From NCBI GenBank assembly GCA_958418185.1, contig CATZEP010000042.1, positions 1-10,358 on the forward strand: a stretch of 10,358 nt of DNA, in the 5' to 3' direction. Numbering within the stretch: position 1 is the stretch's first letter; each line of letters opens with the position of its first letter. Position numbers and translations under genes: made by a program. Below, in pieces: positions 1 to 7,048 of the stretch. The DNA comes from an uncultured Collinsella sp. (GTDB taxonomy: Bacteria > Actinomycetota > Coriobacteriia > Coriobacteriales > Coriobacteriaceae). The notes beneath the pieces are model-generated. The model ran no database searches. It was not told the origin of the DNA and saw only the letters and a list, made by a program, of their open reading frames with translations.

Positions 1-38
1 AGGATGTCCTGGCGCTGCTCGGTGGTGACGGTCGCTAG
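1..38 (+). CDS. Possible 3' end of an upstream gene (partial)
   Basis: Reading from base 3, the sequence gives DVLALLGGDGR and then a TAG stop at 36-38. The residues are plausible for a protein C-terminus and codon use resembles the genes downstream. Only about 11 codons are visible, so neither function nor reality can be established. The alternative is plain intergenic DNA. About 100 bases without an evident gene follow before the superoxide reductase. Confidence 0.3.
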   Translation, partial: DVLALLGGDGR

Positions 39-139
39 CCTCGCCCGTTATGTGTTCATTTGCCATGCCGTGGATGGCTCGGCGCTCTTTGGGCATAAGA
101 ACCATCGAGAACATTGGCACATCAGCAAAGGAGAACATC

Positions 140-502
140 ATGGCGAAATTCTTTAAGGACTCCGACGGCAAGCTCGTTGCCGCCCTTGGCGACGGCGTTG
201 CAACCCCTGCCGGCTGCACGGAGCTGACGGCGAACACCGAGGATGCGGCGCACGAGAAGCATGTGCCTGTTGTCGAGATCGAGCGCGACGGCCACGTCAT
301 TCGCGCACGTGTGGGCTCGACCGAGCATCCCATGCTGCCTGAGCACTATATCGAGTGGATCGCGCTTGAGGCCGAGGGCCGCCTGGAGGTCCATTACCTT
401 GAGCCCGGCATGAAGCCCACGACGTTTTTCGCTGGCGGCTCCAAGACCGGTACCGTCTATGCCTACTGCAACCTGCATGGGCTGTGGTCCGCGACGTTCT
501 AG
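140..502 (+). CDS. Superoxide reductase (desulfoferrodoxin/neelaredoxin family) lacking the FeCys4 centre
   Basis: This 120-residue protein should reduce superoxide to hydrogen peroxide in the cytoplasm without making oxygen, a typical anaerobe's defence. The family's catalytic Fe(His)4Cys site is visible: Glu39-Lys40-His41 in EKHVPVV, His63 in TEHPM, His69 in EHYIEW, then Cys110 and His113 in CNLHG. The Glu-Lys pair before the first His is the family's catalytic lysine region. Classical desulfoferrodoxins carry four N-terminal cysteines binding a second iron; here the N-terminus (MAKFFKDSDGKLVAALGDG) has none, and only Cys26 lies near the usual third or fourth cysteine. It is therefore a one-iron form with a vestigial N-terminal domain. 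The ATG at 140 was chosen over upstream in-frame starts because AAAGGAG (127-133) sits six bases before it and the protein then begins like family members. It appears monocistronic, ending at a hairpin terminator. Its reductant is not visible; a rubredoxin or similar donor would lie elsewhere. Confidence 0.93.
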   Translation: MAKFFKDSDGKLVAALGDGVATPAGCTELTANTEDAAHEKHVPVVEIERDGHVIRARVGSTEHPMLPEHYIEWIALEAEGRLEVHYLEPGMKPTTFFAGGSKTGTVYAYCNLHGLWSATF

Positions 503-548
503 GAGCGCGCCCCCGCTCGGGGTATCATAGCTAGCATATGCACATGCG

Positions 549-580
549 AGCGCCGGCTGCATCATGCGGCCGGCGCTTTT
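549..580 (+). terminator. Rho-independent terminator after the superoxide reductase
   Basis: A perfect 9-bp stem, AGCGCCGGC (549-557) with GCCGGCGCT (569-577), encloses an 11-base loop that can itself pair further (TGCA/TGCG with one wobble). It runs straight into TTTT (577-580). It lies 47 bases after the superoxide reductase stop and 40 bases before the next start, so it most likely ends the upstream transcript. The T-run is short, so some read-through into the next gene is possible. Confidence 0.8.
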
Positions 581-619
581 ACTACGACAACGATGGTTTA
601 CGACGGAAAGGGCTGAGCC

Positions 620-2605
620 ATGAAGCTCGCACTTGCACAGATCGATATGCGCCTGGGTGACATCGAGGGCATTTGCGGCCGCATCGAGGACCAGGCTCGC
701 CTGGCTCATGAGCGCGGCGCGCGCGTGCTGTGCGTTCCGGCCCCGCTCTTTATGGGTGCCATGCCGGGCAGCCTGGTGGGCGCTGCCGATTTTGAGCACG
801 ATATGTTGATGGGCCTGACGGGCGTTGCCGAGCGCATCCAAGAGCTCGATATGATCTGCATCGTGCCCGCTGCGGTTTCGTTTGAGGGCCAGCCCCTGCT
901 TGACTACATGATGCTTAAGGATGGTCGCGTGGTGCCTGCGCGCGCAAGTATTGCCCTGCAGCGTGGCGAGAGCAACGATGCGCGTTGGGCGCCTCCGGTG
1001 TTTGACGTGGACGGCGTGCGCATCGCCGTGGTGTTTGACCTGGACCGCGAGCTCGAAATGCTGCCGACCGGCGTCGACCTCATCGCCTATTTCCAGTTCA
1101 ACGCGTTTGACATGACCGATCGCGAGACGGCCGCCATTGCCGCCGTGCGCAGCGGTGCCTACCGCAAGATCGCGTCCAAGCGCAGCGTATGGTTTGCCTG
1201 CATGGCGCCGATTGGTGCCTATGACGAGTCGGTGTATACCGGCGGATCGTTTGTGCTCGACGATTGCGGCCGCGTGGTGGCCCAGGCGCCGTGCTTTGAG
1301 GAGAGCCTGCTGGTTCAGGAGATTCAGCGCGGCGTGATGCTCGATGCCCTGGAGGACCACGAGCTGCCCGAGTTTCGTTCCGAGGAGTGGCTGTGGCAGG
1401 CGCTGGTGCTTGCCGTACGCGACAATGCCCGCGCTCGCGGCGCCTCGCGTGCCGTGGTGGCGCTCGAGGGCGATTTGCCGTCGTCCCTGTTGGCGGCGCT
1501 TGCCGTCGATGCCTTGGGCCCGCGTAATGTGATTGGCCTGGTGCTGGGGCGCAATCGCATCTTTACGCCGGCGCAGGAGGAGGCCGAAGCCGCCCGTTGT
1601 TCTGCTGTGCGCTCAATCGCCGAGCGCTTGCACATTCGCACCGTCGAGCGCGATGCGCCAGATGCGGCGCGCGCGCTCGACCGCGACGTGTCGGCGGGCG
1701 ATGCCGAACGCCTGCGTTCGCGTGCGCTGGGCCTGATGCTCGAGGATACGGCGCTCGAGCTGGGCGCTATGGCGTTGAGTCCGCTTTCCAAGACTGAGTA
1801 CGCACTGGCGGCGCCCGCGCTGTACGGCGGCTACCAGGGCGACTTTGCGCCCTTTGGCGATGTATATCTGTCGACGCTCGAGTTTGTGGCACGCGTGCGC
1901 AACCGCGCCTCGGCCGTGGTGCCCCAAGAGCTCGTGACGCTCAACGCGGTGGAGGATTGCATGGATCGCGTGCTGGCGCAGGCGCTCTCGACGCTCGCCG
2001 GTCCGGTTGATATGCTCGATCGCGCGGCGCAGCTGCTTGGCGGGCTTGAGCCGGGCGAGGTCGATGGTGCGCTTGAATCGCACGTAGACCGCAATCGACC
2101 TTTCGACGACATCCCGATGGCCGCCGGCAAGCCCGAGGCCTGCTCGCTGCTGCTGATGCTTGTGCGCCAGGGTGAGGCTGCTCGTCGCATGCTACCGATG
2201 GCCCCGATCGTTTCGGCCCGTTCGTTTGTCGAGCGCGTCTGGCCGTACATGCTTGCGTGGTCCGATCTGGGGCTCAACGGCAAGGAACGCATGACGGTTG
2301 ATTCGCTGGCACGCGCCGAGGTGCGCCGCTTTGCCGACGACGATACGAGTGACCGTATGCGCGGCGAGATGATGGGCTTATTGGGCGAGCTGTTGGGTAT
2401 TTCACCCGAGCAGATGGAAGAGCTGCGCTCCGAGGACGGTCAGCGTCGTTTACACGAGGGAATGAAGAAGTTTGAGGGCGAGGTCCAGGACGCCATCGAC
2501 AAGATGATGGGCGGCCAGGGCGGACCACAGGGTGGCCCCCAGGGTGGTCCGATGCCGCATCCGCCGGTGGACCCGAGGCAATTCCCGTTCTTCTCTCAAA
2601 ACTAG
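620..2605 (+). CDS. NAD+ synthetase (NadE)-like protein with degenerate active sites; probable pseudoenzyme
   Basis: The 661 residues follow the layout of glutamine-dependent NAD+ synthetase: an N-terminal nitrilase-like amidase (about 1-250, opening MKLALAQIDMRLGDIEG), then an adenine-nucleotide alpha-hydrolase-type synthetase domain (about 255-545). Landmarks are retained: AALAVDALGPRNVIG at 292-306, ALYGGYQGDFAPFGDVY near 400-416, and the family's closing Arg-rich segment near 516-545. The catalytic residues are not. The nitrilase Glu position reads VPAP (Ala41), the Lys region reads RASIALQRG (108-116), and the expected ICED Cys motif reads VFDLD (138-142) with no Cys. The ATP-binding SGGIDS motif reads EGDLPS (283-288). 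A further 100 residues of probable helix end in a GGQGGPQGGPQGGP tail (631-644), which is not normal for the family. The ATG at 620 has GGAAAGGG (605-612) seven bases upstream. The frame is open throughout with ordinary codon use, so a selected protein is likely. I infer a regulatory, scaffold or altered-ligand role. A true nadE should exist elsewhere. Confidence 0.82.
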   Translation: MKLALAQIDMRLGDIEGICGRIEDQARLAHERGARVLCVPAPLFMGAMPGSLVGAADFEHDMLMGLTGVAERIQELDMICIVPAAVSFEGQPLLDYMMLKDGRVVPARASIALQRGESNDARWAPPVFDVDGVRIAVVFDLDRELEMLPTGVDLIAYFQFNAFDMTDRETAAIAAVRSGAYRKIASKRSVWFACMAPIGAYDESVYTGGSFVLDDCGRVVAQAPCFEESLLVQEIQRGVMLDALEDHELPEFRSEEWLWQALVLAVRDNARARGASRAVVALEGDLPSSLLAALAVDALGPRNVIGLVLGRNRIFTPAQEEAEAARCSAVRSIAERLHIRTVERDAPDAARALDRDVSAGDAERLRSRALGLMLEDTALELGAMALSPLSKTEYALAAPALYGGYQGDFAPFGDVYLSTLEFVARVRNRASAVVPQELVTLNAVEDCMDRVLAQALSTLAGPVDMLDRAAQLLGGLEPGEVDGALESHVDRNRPFDDIPMAAGKPEACSLLLMLVRQGEAARRMLPMAPIVSARSFVERVWPYMLAWSDLGLNGKERMTVDSLARAEVRRFADDDTSDRMRGEMMGLLGELLGISPEQMEELRSEDGQRRLHEGMKKFEGEVQDAIDKMMGGQGGPQGGPQGGPMPHPPVDPRQFPFFSQN

Positions 2606-2613
2606 GTCGCTGC

Positions 2614-2711
2614 GCGCCCGCCAGAGCGGCAATCTGCCTTTCAATCGTCGGGCATGACCGCCAGGTCAATGCCCTCCTCTTTCAAGGTACCTTGCTCGCT
2701 CTGGCGGGCGC
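2614..2711. repeat. Perfect 15-bp inverted repeat enclosing a second hairpin
   Basis: GCGCCCGCCAGAGCG (2614-2628) is perfectly complementary to 2697-2711, with 68 bases between. Inside, GGGCATGACC (2650-2659) can pair with GGTC-A-ATGCCC (2664-2674), leaving one bulged base. A 12-base palindrome, CAAGGTACCTTG, occupies 2683-2694 just before the right arm. The element starts nine bases after the stop of the NAD-synthetase-like gene and ends before the ruvC promoter. No T-run follows either outer arm, so it is not a standard intrinsic terminator. It could be a factor-dependent or processed 3' end, a structured small RNA, or a dispersed repeat copy. Confidence 0.75.
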
Positions 2712-2747
2712 TCGCTTGCGTATGCTCAACCTACAATTCAATCTCGG

Positions 2748-2778
2748 CTGACGTATGGGGCTGGCGTTGTGTTATTCT
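2748..2778 (+). promoter_or_regulatory. Probable promoter of ruvCAB (extended -10)
   Basis: TGTTATTCT at 2770-2778 is a TGn-extended -10 element, with TATTCT as its core. A weak -35-like CTGACG lies at 2748-2753, 19 bases upstream, longer than ideal. Transcription would start near 2785, giving a leader of roughly 60 bases before the ruvC start. No SOS (LexA) box was recognised nearby by eye, although ruv genes are DNA-damage regulated in many bacteria. Confidence 0.45.
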
Positions 2779-2847
2779 AGAACAGACGTTCGTGAATGAT
2801 GCGCGGGGCCTTGCCTTGGGCTGTGCTTGTGGCGAGGGGAGGTTGGC

Positions 2848-3369
2848 TTGGTTATCTTGGGTATCGACCCCGGTTTGGCCCATACGGGCTGGGGGATTAT
2901 CGAGGAGCGACGTGGCGAGGTTCGCTGCCGTGCCTACGGTTGTATCGAGACCAGCGCGGGCAGCCCGCTCGCGGTGCGCCTGTCGCATATCGCCCACGAC
3001 CTCAAGGGCGTCGTCGAACGCTACCGTCCCGATACCGCGGCTATCGAGAGCATCTACTTTGGCGCTAACGTCCGCTCGGCCATCCCCACGGCGCATGCCC
3101 GCGGTGCCGCGCTCGTGGCGCTTTCGGAGTGCGCACTCGAGATTGGCGAATACACGCCCATGCAGATCAAGCAGGCCGTGGTGGGCACCGGTGCCGCAGA
3201 TAAACGGCAGGTTGCCTACATGGTGCGCACGCTCACGCAGCTCGATCACGACCCGCATCCAGACCATGCCGCCGATGCCCTGGCCTGCGCCATCTGCCAC
3301 GTTAACCTCAGCCGCACCCGGGCGCTTACCGGCGGCGAGTTCTATCAACAGAGAGGAACCGGATACTGA
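2848..3369 (+). CDS. ruvC: Holliday junction endonuclease RuvC
   Basis: RuvC cuts four-way DNA junctions symmetrically at the end of homologous recombination, as a dimer working with RuvAB. The 173-residue protein is of normal length with an RNase H-like fold. Catalytic positions are Asp7 (GIDPG), Glu67 (AIESIY), and His140 and Asp143 (PDHAADALA). E. coli has Asp at the third position; His there is an accepted variant, known in Thermus RuvC. ESIYFGANVRSA (67-78) is the typical segment after the catalytic Glu. The start chosen is TTG at 2848, which gives MVILGIDPG; GAGGGGAGG (2834-2842) lies five bases upstream, whereas the in-frame TTG at 2827 precedes that ribosome site. It is the first gene of ruvCAB, and its TGA overlaps the ruvA ATG by one base. 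Confidence 0.96.
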   Translation: MVILGIDPGLAHTGWGIIEERRGEVRCRAYGCIETSAGSPLAVRLSHIAHDLKGVVERYRPDTAAIESIYFGANVRSAIPTAHARGAALVALSECALEIGEYTPMQIKQAVVGTGAADKRQVAYMVRTLTQLDHDPHPDHAADALACAICHVNLSRTRALTGGEFYQQRGTGY

Positions 3370-3989
3370 TGATCTCCCAGCTCCATGGAACGCTTGTCGA
3401 GGCCACGATGAGCTCGGCCGTTGTCGATGTATCGGGCGTGGGCTTTGAGCTCGGCATCTCGGGCAGCACTGCCGCCACGCTGCCTACACCCGGCGGCGAG
3501 GTCCGCCTCTATACCCGTATGCAGGTGCGCGAGGACGCCATGACGCTCTTTGGCTTTGCCTCCAAGGACGAGCGCACGATGTTTGACCGGCTCGTGTCCG
3601 TGTCGGGTGTCGGTCCGCGCCTGGCGCTTGCCGTGCTTTCCACCTATACCGTGGGACAGCTGTATTCCCTGGTAATGGCCGAGGACGACAAAGGCATGGC
3701 CAAGGTGCCCGGTGTGGGCAAAAAGACTGCCCAGCGCCTCATCTTGGAGCTCAAGAGTACCTTTGCCAAGGACAAGGGCTTTGTTCCAGTCGACGTAATT
3801 CCCGGTCAGGTTGCGATGCCGGTTCCCGCCGCCGCCCCCTCGGCGATCGATGACGCCCGTGCGGCGCTCCTTTCCATGGGCTTTAGCCCGCAGGAGACCG
3901 AGGTTGCCCTGAGCGGGTATGATGGGCAGGATATGCGTGTCGAGGACCTGCTCGGCGCGGCGCTTAAGCGACTCGGAATGGATGCGTGA
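3369..3989 (+). CDS. ruvA: Holliday junction branch migration protein RuvA
   Basis: RuvA binds the junction as a tetramer and recruits the RuvB motor. The 206 residues show the three family domains: an OB fold (about 1-65, MISQLHGTLVEA and VVDVSGVGFEL); two helix-hairpin-helix DNA-binding motifs (VSGVGPRLAL at 77-86 and VPGVGKKTAQ at 113-122); a flexible Pro/Ala linker (about 135-157); and a C-terminal RuvB-binding domain (AIDDARAALLSMGFSPQE to LLGAALKRLG, 159-203). The ATG at 3369 overlaps the ruvC stop as TGATG, with GAGAGGA (3351-3357) inside ruvC as a rather distant ribosome site, so translational coupling is likely. Length and motifs are complete. Confidence 0.97.
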   Translation: MISQLHGTLVEATMSSAVVDVSGVGFELGISGSTAATLPTPGGEVRLYTRMQVREDAMTLFGFASKDERTMFDRLVSVSGVGPRLALAVLSTYTVGQLYSLVMAEDDKGMAKVPGVGKKTAQRLILELKSTFAKDKGFVPVDVIPGQVAMPVPAAAPSAIDDARAALLSMGFSPQETEVALSGYDGQDMRVEDLLGAALKRLGMDA

Positions 3990-5056
3990 TGTGGGAAGCC
4001 GATGACTCTCAGGACCTGTGGGCGACGCCCGGCAGCTCGCCGGCGGCATCCATGGCGCACGGTGAGCGCATGGTGGGCTCGGAGCTGACGCCCGAAGACC
4101 TCGATGTCGACCGTACCCTGCGTCCCCAGCGCCTGGACGACTACTGCGGTCAGGAGCATATCAAGCAGAGCCTTCGCGTGCTGATCGAGGCGGCGCAGAG
4201 CCGTGGCGAGACGCTCGACCACGTGATCTTTTCGGGCCCTCCGGGTCTGGGCAAGACCACGCTGGCCACCGTTATCGCCAACGAGCTGGGCGCTCAGATC
4301 AAGACGACGAGCGGCCCCGCTATTGCGCGTACCGGTGACCTGGCAGCCATCCTGACTAACTTGCAGCCGGGTGACGTGCTGTTTATCGACGAAATCCACC
4401 GCCTTAACCGCTCGGTCGAGGAAGTCCTGTATCCCGCTATGGAGGACTTTGCGCTCGATATCGTGATCGGAAAAGGTCCGGCCGCACGTTCGATTCGCCT
4501 GGATATCCCCAAGTTTACGCTGGTGGCGGCAACGACCCGCTCGGGTATGCTGACCGGCCCGCTGCGCGACCGCTTTGGCATTTCGTATCGTCTGGACTAC
4601 TACACCGTTGAGGAGCTCGCCCAGATCGTGACGCGCTCGGCGACCATCCTGGGCGTGACGATCGACCATCCGAGCGCGCTCGAGATCGGCTCGCGCTCGC
4701 GTGGCACGCCGCGCTTGGCCAACCGTCTGCTCAAGCGCGTGCGCGATTATGCGCAGGTGCGCGGCAACGGTCCCATCGAGCTCGATATCTGCCGTCAGGC
4801 GCTCGAGTTCTTCGAGATCGATGAGCTTGGCCTGGACTGGATGGACATTCGTATCTTGGAGACGCTTGCCAAGACGTTTTCCGGCCGTGCCGTGGGCCTG
4901 ACGACCCTTGCCAGCGCGGTGGGCGAGGATCCGGGTACGCTCGAGGATGTCTATGAGCCCTATCTGTTGCAGTGCGGCTTGATGATTCGCACCCCCCAGG
5001 GCCGCCAGGCAACGCTTCGCACCTTTGAGCACTTGGGCATCGAGCCAGCCGTTTAG
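3989..5056 (+). CDS. ruvB: Holliday junction branch migration ATPase RuvB
   Basis: RuvB is the hexameric AAA+ motor that pulls DNA through the RuvA-bound junction. In this 355-residue protein, Walker A is GPPGLGKT (83-90) and Walker B is LFIDEIH (131-137). Sensor 1 is ATTRSG (181-186), the arginine-finger region is PLRDRFG (191-197), and sensor 2 is GTPRLANRLLKRV (239-251). The C-terminal winged helix is present (GLDWMDIRIL to RTPQGRQAT). About 20 N-terminal residues ahead of the conserved LRPQRLDDYCGQ are longer than in many homologs and variable. ATG 3989 overlaps the ruvA stop as TGATG, repeating the ruvC/ruvA junction; GTG at 3986 is an equally possible start adding one residue. No clear terminator follows, only 146 bases before fhs. 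Confidence 0.97.
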   Translation: MWEADDSQDLWATPGSSPAASMAHGERMVGSELTPEDLDVDRTLRPQRLDDYCGQEHIKQSLRVLIEAAQSRGETLDHVIFSGPPGLGKTTLATVIANELGAQIKTTSGPAIARTGDLAAILTNLQPGDVLFIDEIHRLNRSVEEVLYPAMEDFALDIVIGKGPAARSIRLDIPKFTLVAATTRSGMLTGPLRDRFGISYRLDYYTVEELAQIVTRSATILGVTIDHPSALEIGSRSRGTPRLANRLLKRVRDYAQVRGNGPIELDICRQALEFFEIDELGLDWMDIRILETLAKTFSGRAVGLTTLASAVGEDPGTLEDVYEPYLLQCGLMIRTPQGRQATLRTFEHLGIEPAV

Positions 5057-5134
5057 GGGCGGGTTTGTTTTGGCTGGTCTGTAGGCTATCGCTGAGCATT
5101 GGATAAACATATCGCCATTCATCGGTTACGGGTG

Positions 5135-5162
5135 TTTTACTATTGCGCGCCCGTGCTATGCT
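5135..5162 (+). promoter_or_regulatory. Probable fhs promoter
   Basis: TGCTATGCT (5154-5162) is an extended -10 element with core TATGCT. A T-rich -35-like TTTTAC at 5135-5140 lies 16 bases upstream. Transcription would start near 5169, giving a leader of about 35 bases before the start, too short for a folate riboswitch. The surrounding gap (5057-5202) is more AT-rich than the flanking genes and shows no other feature. Confidence 0.5.
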
Positions 5163-5202
5163 GAATTGGTCTTTTTCTCATCCGGTAACGAAAGGACCGC
5201 CC

Positions 5203-6870
5203 ATGCCTACTGACATCGAAATCGCACGTTCCGTCACGCCGCTGCCCATTACCGAGGTGGCTAAGAACGCCGGCGTCGACGTAAAGCATCTGATTCCGTA
5301 CGGCTTCGACAAGGCTAAGGTCGACTATTCATTGCTCAACGAGCCGACCGATCACCAGGCCAAGCTCGTTCTCGTGACCGCTATCAACCCCACGCCCGCC
5401 GGCGAGGGCAAGACCACCACGACCATCGGCCTGGCCGACGGCCTGCGCCGTCGCGGCGTCAAGAGCGCCGTGGCCCTGCGCGAGCCTTCGCTCGGTCCCG
5501 TCTTTGGCGTCAAGGGCGGTGCCGCCGGCGGCGGTTGGGCCCAGGTTATCCCCATGGAGGATATCAACCTGCACTTTACCGGCGACTTCCACGCTATCGG
5601 CGCCGCTAATAACCTGCTGGCTGCCATGCTCGACAACCATATTCAGCAGGGCAACCAGCTCGGTATCGACGTTAAGCGCATCACCTGGAAGCGCGTTGTC
5701 GACATGAACGACCGCCAGCTGCGCCACGTTATCGACGGCATTGGCGGCAAGGCCCAGGGCGTGCCGCGCGAGGACGGCTTCGACATCACTGTCGCCTCCG
5801 AAGTCATGGCGATCCTGTGCCTGTCCACGAGTATCAATGACCTCAAGGAGCGCCTGGGCGAGATCGTCGTCGGCTACAGCTATGCCGGCGAGCCCGTCCG
5901 CGCACGCGACCTCAAGGCTCAGGGCGCCATGGCTGCGCTGCTTAAGGATGCGCTCAAGCCCAACCTGGTGCAGACGCTCGAGGGCACGCCCGCGTTTGTC
6001 CACGGCGGTCCCTTCGCCAACATCGCCCACGGCTGCAACTCCATCATGGCTACGCGCATGGCTATGCGCTTTGGCGATGTTGCCATTACCGAGGCAGGCT
6101 TTGGCGCCGATCTGGGTGCCGAGAAGTTCCTCGACATCAAGTGTCGCATGACGGGCGTTCGCCCCAGCGCCGTCGTGATTGTCGCCACCGCCCGTGCGCT
6201 TAAGTACAACGGCGGCGTTGCCAAGGCCGACCTTAACGACGAGAACCTCGATGCCCTCAAGGCCGGCATGCCCAACCTGCTGCGCCACGTTGACAATATC
6301 CAGAGCGTCTATGGTCTTCCCTGTGTGGTCGCCATCAACCGCTTCCCGACGGACACCGAGGCGGAGCTTGCACTCATCGAGTCCGAGTGCCAGAAGCTCG
6401 GCGTTAACGTTAAGCTTTCCGAGGTCTGGGCCAAGGGCGGCGAGGGTGCGCTCGAGCTGGCCGACGAGGTCATGCGCCTGATTGAGCAGCCGAGTGAGCT
6501 CAAGTTTGCCTACGAGGACGGTGCCGATGTTGCCGATGCTCTGGAGGCCGTTGCCACCAAGGTCTACCGCGCCGACGGTGTCGACTTTACGCCGGCTGCC
6601 AAGCGTCAGCTTGCCGAGCTGCGCGAGAACGGCTTTGGTAACCTACCGGTGTGCGTCGCCAAGACCCAGTACAGCTTTAGCGATAACGCCAAGGCCCTGG
6701 GCGCTCCCGAGGGCTTCCGCATCACCGTGCGTGAGCTTAAGGTTTCCGCCGGTGCCCACTTTGTGGTCGCGCTGACCGGCAGCGTTCTGACCATGCCGGG
6801 CCTGCCCAAGGTGCCCGCGGCCGAGAACATCGACGTCGATAACGACGGCAACATCACCGGCCTGTTCTAA
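5203..6870 (+). CDS. fhs: Formate-tetrahydrofolate ligase
   Basis: This enzyme joins formate to tetrahydrofolate using ATP, making 10-formyl-THF, which supplies purine synthesis and initiator tRNA formylation and is also the entry to the methyl branch of acetogens. At 555 residues it is full family length. A P-loop-like PAGEGKTT lies at 65-72. The first family signature is GVKGGAAGGGW (102-112), where a Tyr is commonly the last residue, followed by the expected PMEDINLHFTGD. The second signature, VATARALKYNGG, is near residue 330, and the C-terminus ends in the usual PGLPKVPAA and DNDGNITGLF. The start at 5203 has AAAGGA (5191-5196) six bases upstream; an in-frame TTG at 5143 lacks such support and would overlap the promoter. 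It is transcribed alone, between its own promoter and a strong terminator. With no other Wood-Ljungdahl gene in view, an anabolic one-carbon role is the simplest reading. Confidence 0.97.
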   Translation: MPTDIEIARSVTPLPITEVAKNAGVDVKHLIPYGFDKAKVDYSLLNEPTDHQAKLVLVTAINPTPAGEGKTTTTIGLADGLRRRGVKSAVALREPSLGPVFGVKGGAAGGGWAQVIPMEDINLHFTGDFHAIGAANNLLAAMLDNHIQQGNQLGIDVKRITWKRVVDMNDRQLRHVIDGIGGKAQGVPREDGFDITVASEVMAILCLSTSINDLKERLGEIVVGYSYAGEPVRARDLKAQGAMAALLKDALKPNLVQTLEGTPAFVHGGPFANIAHGCNSIMATRMAMRFGDVAITEAGFGADLGAEKFLDIKCRMTGVRPSAVVIVATARALKYNGGVAKADLNDENLDALKAGMPNLLRHVDNIQSVYGLPCVVAINRFPTDTEAELALIESECQKLGVNVKLSEVWAKGGEGALELADEVMRLIEQPSELKFAYEDGADVADALEAVATKVYRADGVDFTPAAKRQLAELRENGFGNLPVCVAKTQYSFSDNAKALGAPEGFRITVRELKVSAGAHFVVALTGSVLTMPGLPKVPAAENIDVDNDGNITGLF

Positions 6871-6895
6871 GCCTGCTGTCCATAGCTGCTTGATT

Positions 6896-6930
6896 GCCCC
6901 GCCGCGCCCCATGGCCTGGCGGGGCTTTTT
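6896..6930 (+). terminator. Rho-independent terminator of fhs
   Basis: GCCCCGCC (6896-6903) pairs perfectly with GGCGGGGC (6918-6925) across a 14-base loop, directly followed by TTTTT (6926-6930). It begins 26 bases after the fhs stop. A second, weaker GCCCGC/GCGGGC inverted repeat follows with a 19-base loop and only three Ts, and is not called. Confidence 0.9.
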
Positions 6931-6997
6931 GATCCTTAGGCCCGCGCATGTCTTGTAGATACCGGCGGGCTTTGCCCATCATAGGCTTTTGCGCGGG

Positions 6998-7003
6998 TAG
7001 AAT
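6998..7003 (+). promoter_or_regulatory. Possible -10 element for the membrane protein gene
   Basis: TAGAAT, close to consensus, stands 45 bases before the start at 7049 in the gap after the fhs terminator. No convincing -35 was found at normal spacing, so the call rests on the -10 and on the need for a promoter downstream of that terminator. Confidence 0.35.
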
Positions 7004-7048
7004 GCATGGATAACTTGATGCTTACAGGCGACGGAAAGGAAACGTTGC

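Noticed and set aside
25..54. Promoter for the superoxide reductase (GTGACG, 18-base gap, TATGTG)
   Set aside because: The -10 matches consensus at only three positions; too weak to call.
122..1360. Long open frame on the minus strand, 412 codons
   Set aside because: It lies antisense to the superoxide reductase and the NadE-like gene. It has low-complexity His/Ala/Arg composition and no recognisable domain, as expected opposite GC-rich coding DNA.
620..2605. Calling the gene a functional nadE or a decayed pseudogene
   Set aside because: The catalytic motifs are replaced, which argues against normal activity. The full open frame, good ribosome site and normal codon use argue against decay.
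2614..2711. tRNA, SRP RNA or similar RNA gene in the inverted-repeat region
   Set aside because: There is no T-loop GTTCRA motif, CCA end, anticodon arm or conserved SRP loop; only the stem structure is real.
3806..5122. Open frame of 438 codons on the minus strand over ruvA and ruvB
   Set aside because: It is fully antisense to two certain genes, with Arg/His/Ala-rich composition and no domain; a shadow of codon bias.
5163..5202. Folate-type riboswitch before fhs
   Set aside because: The predicted leader is only about 35 bases and has no stable fold.
5329..6288. Open frame of 319 codons on the minus strand within fhs
   Set aside because: It is opposite a certain gene, with no ribosome site or motif.
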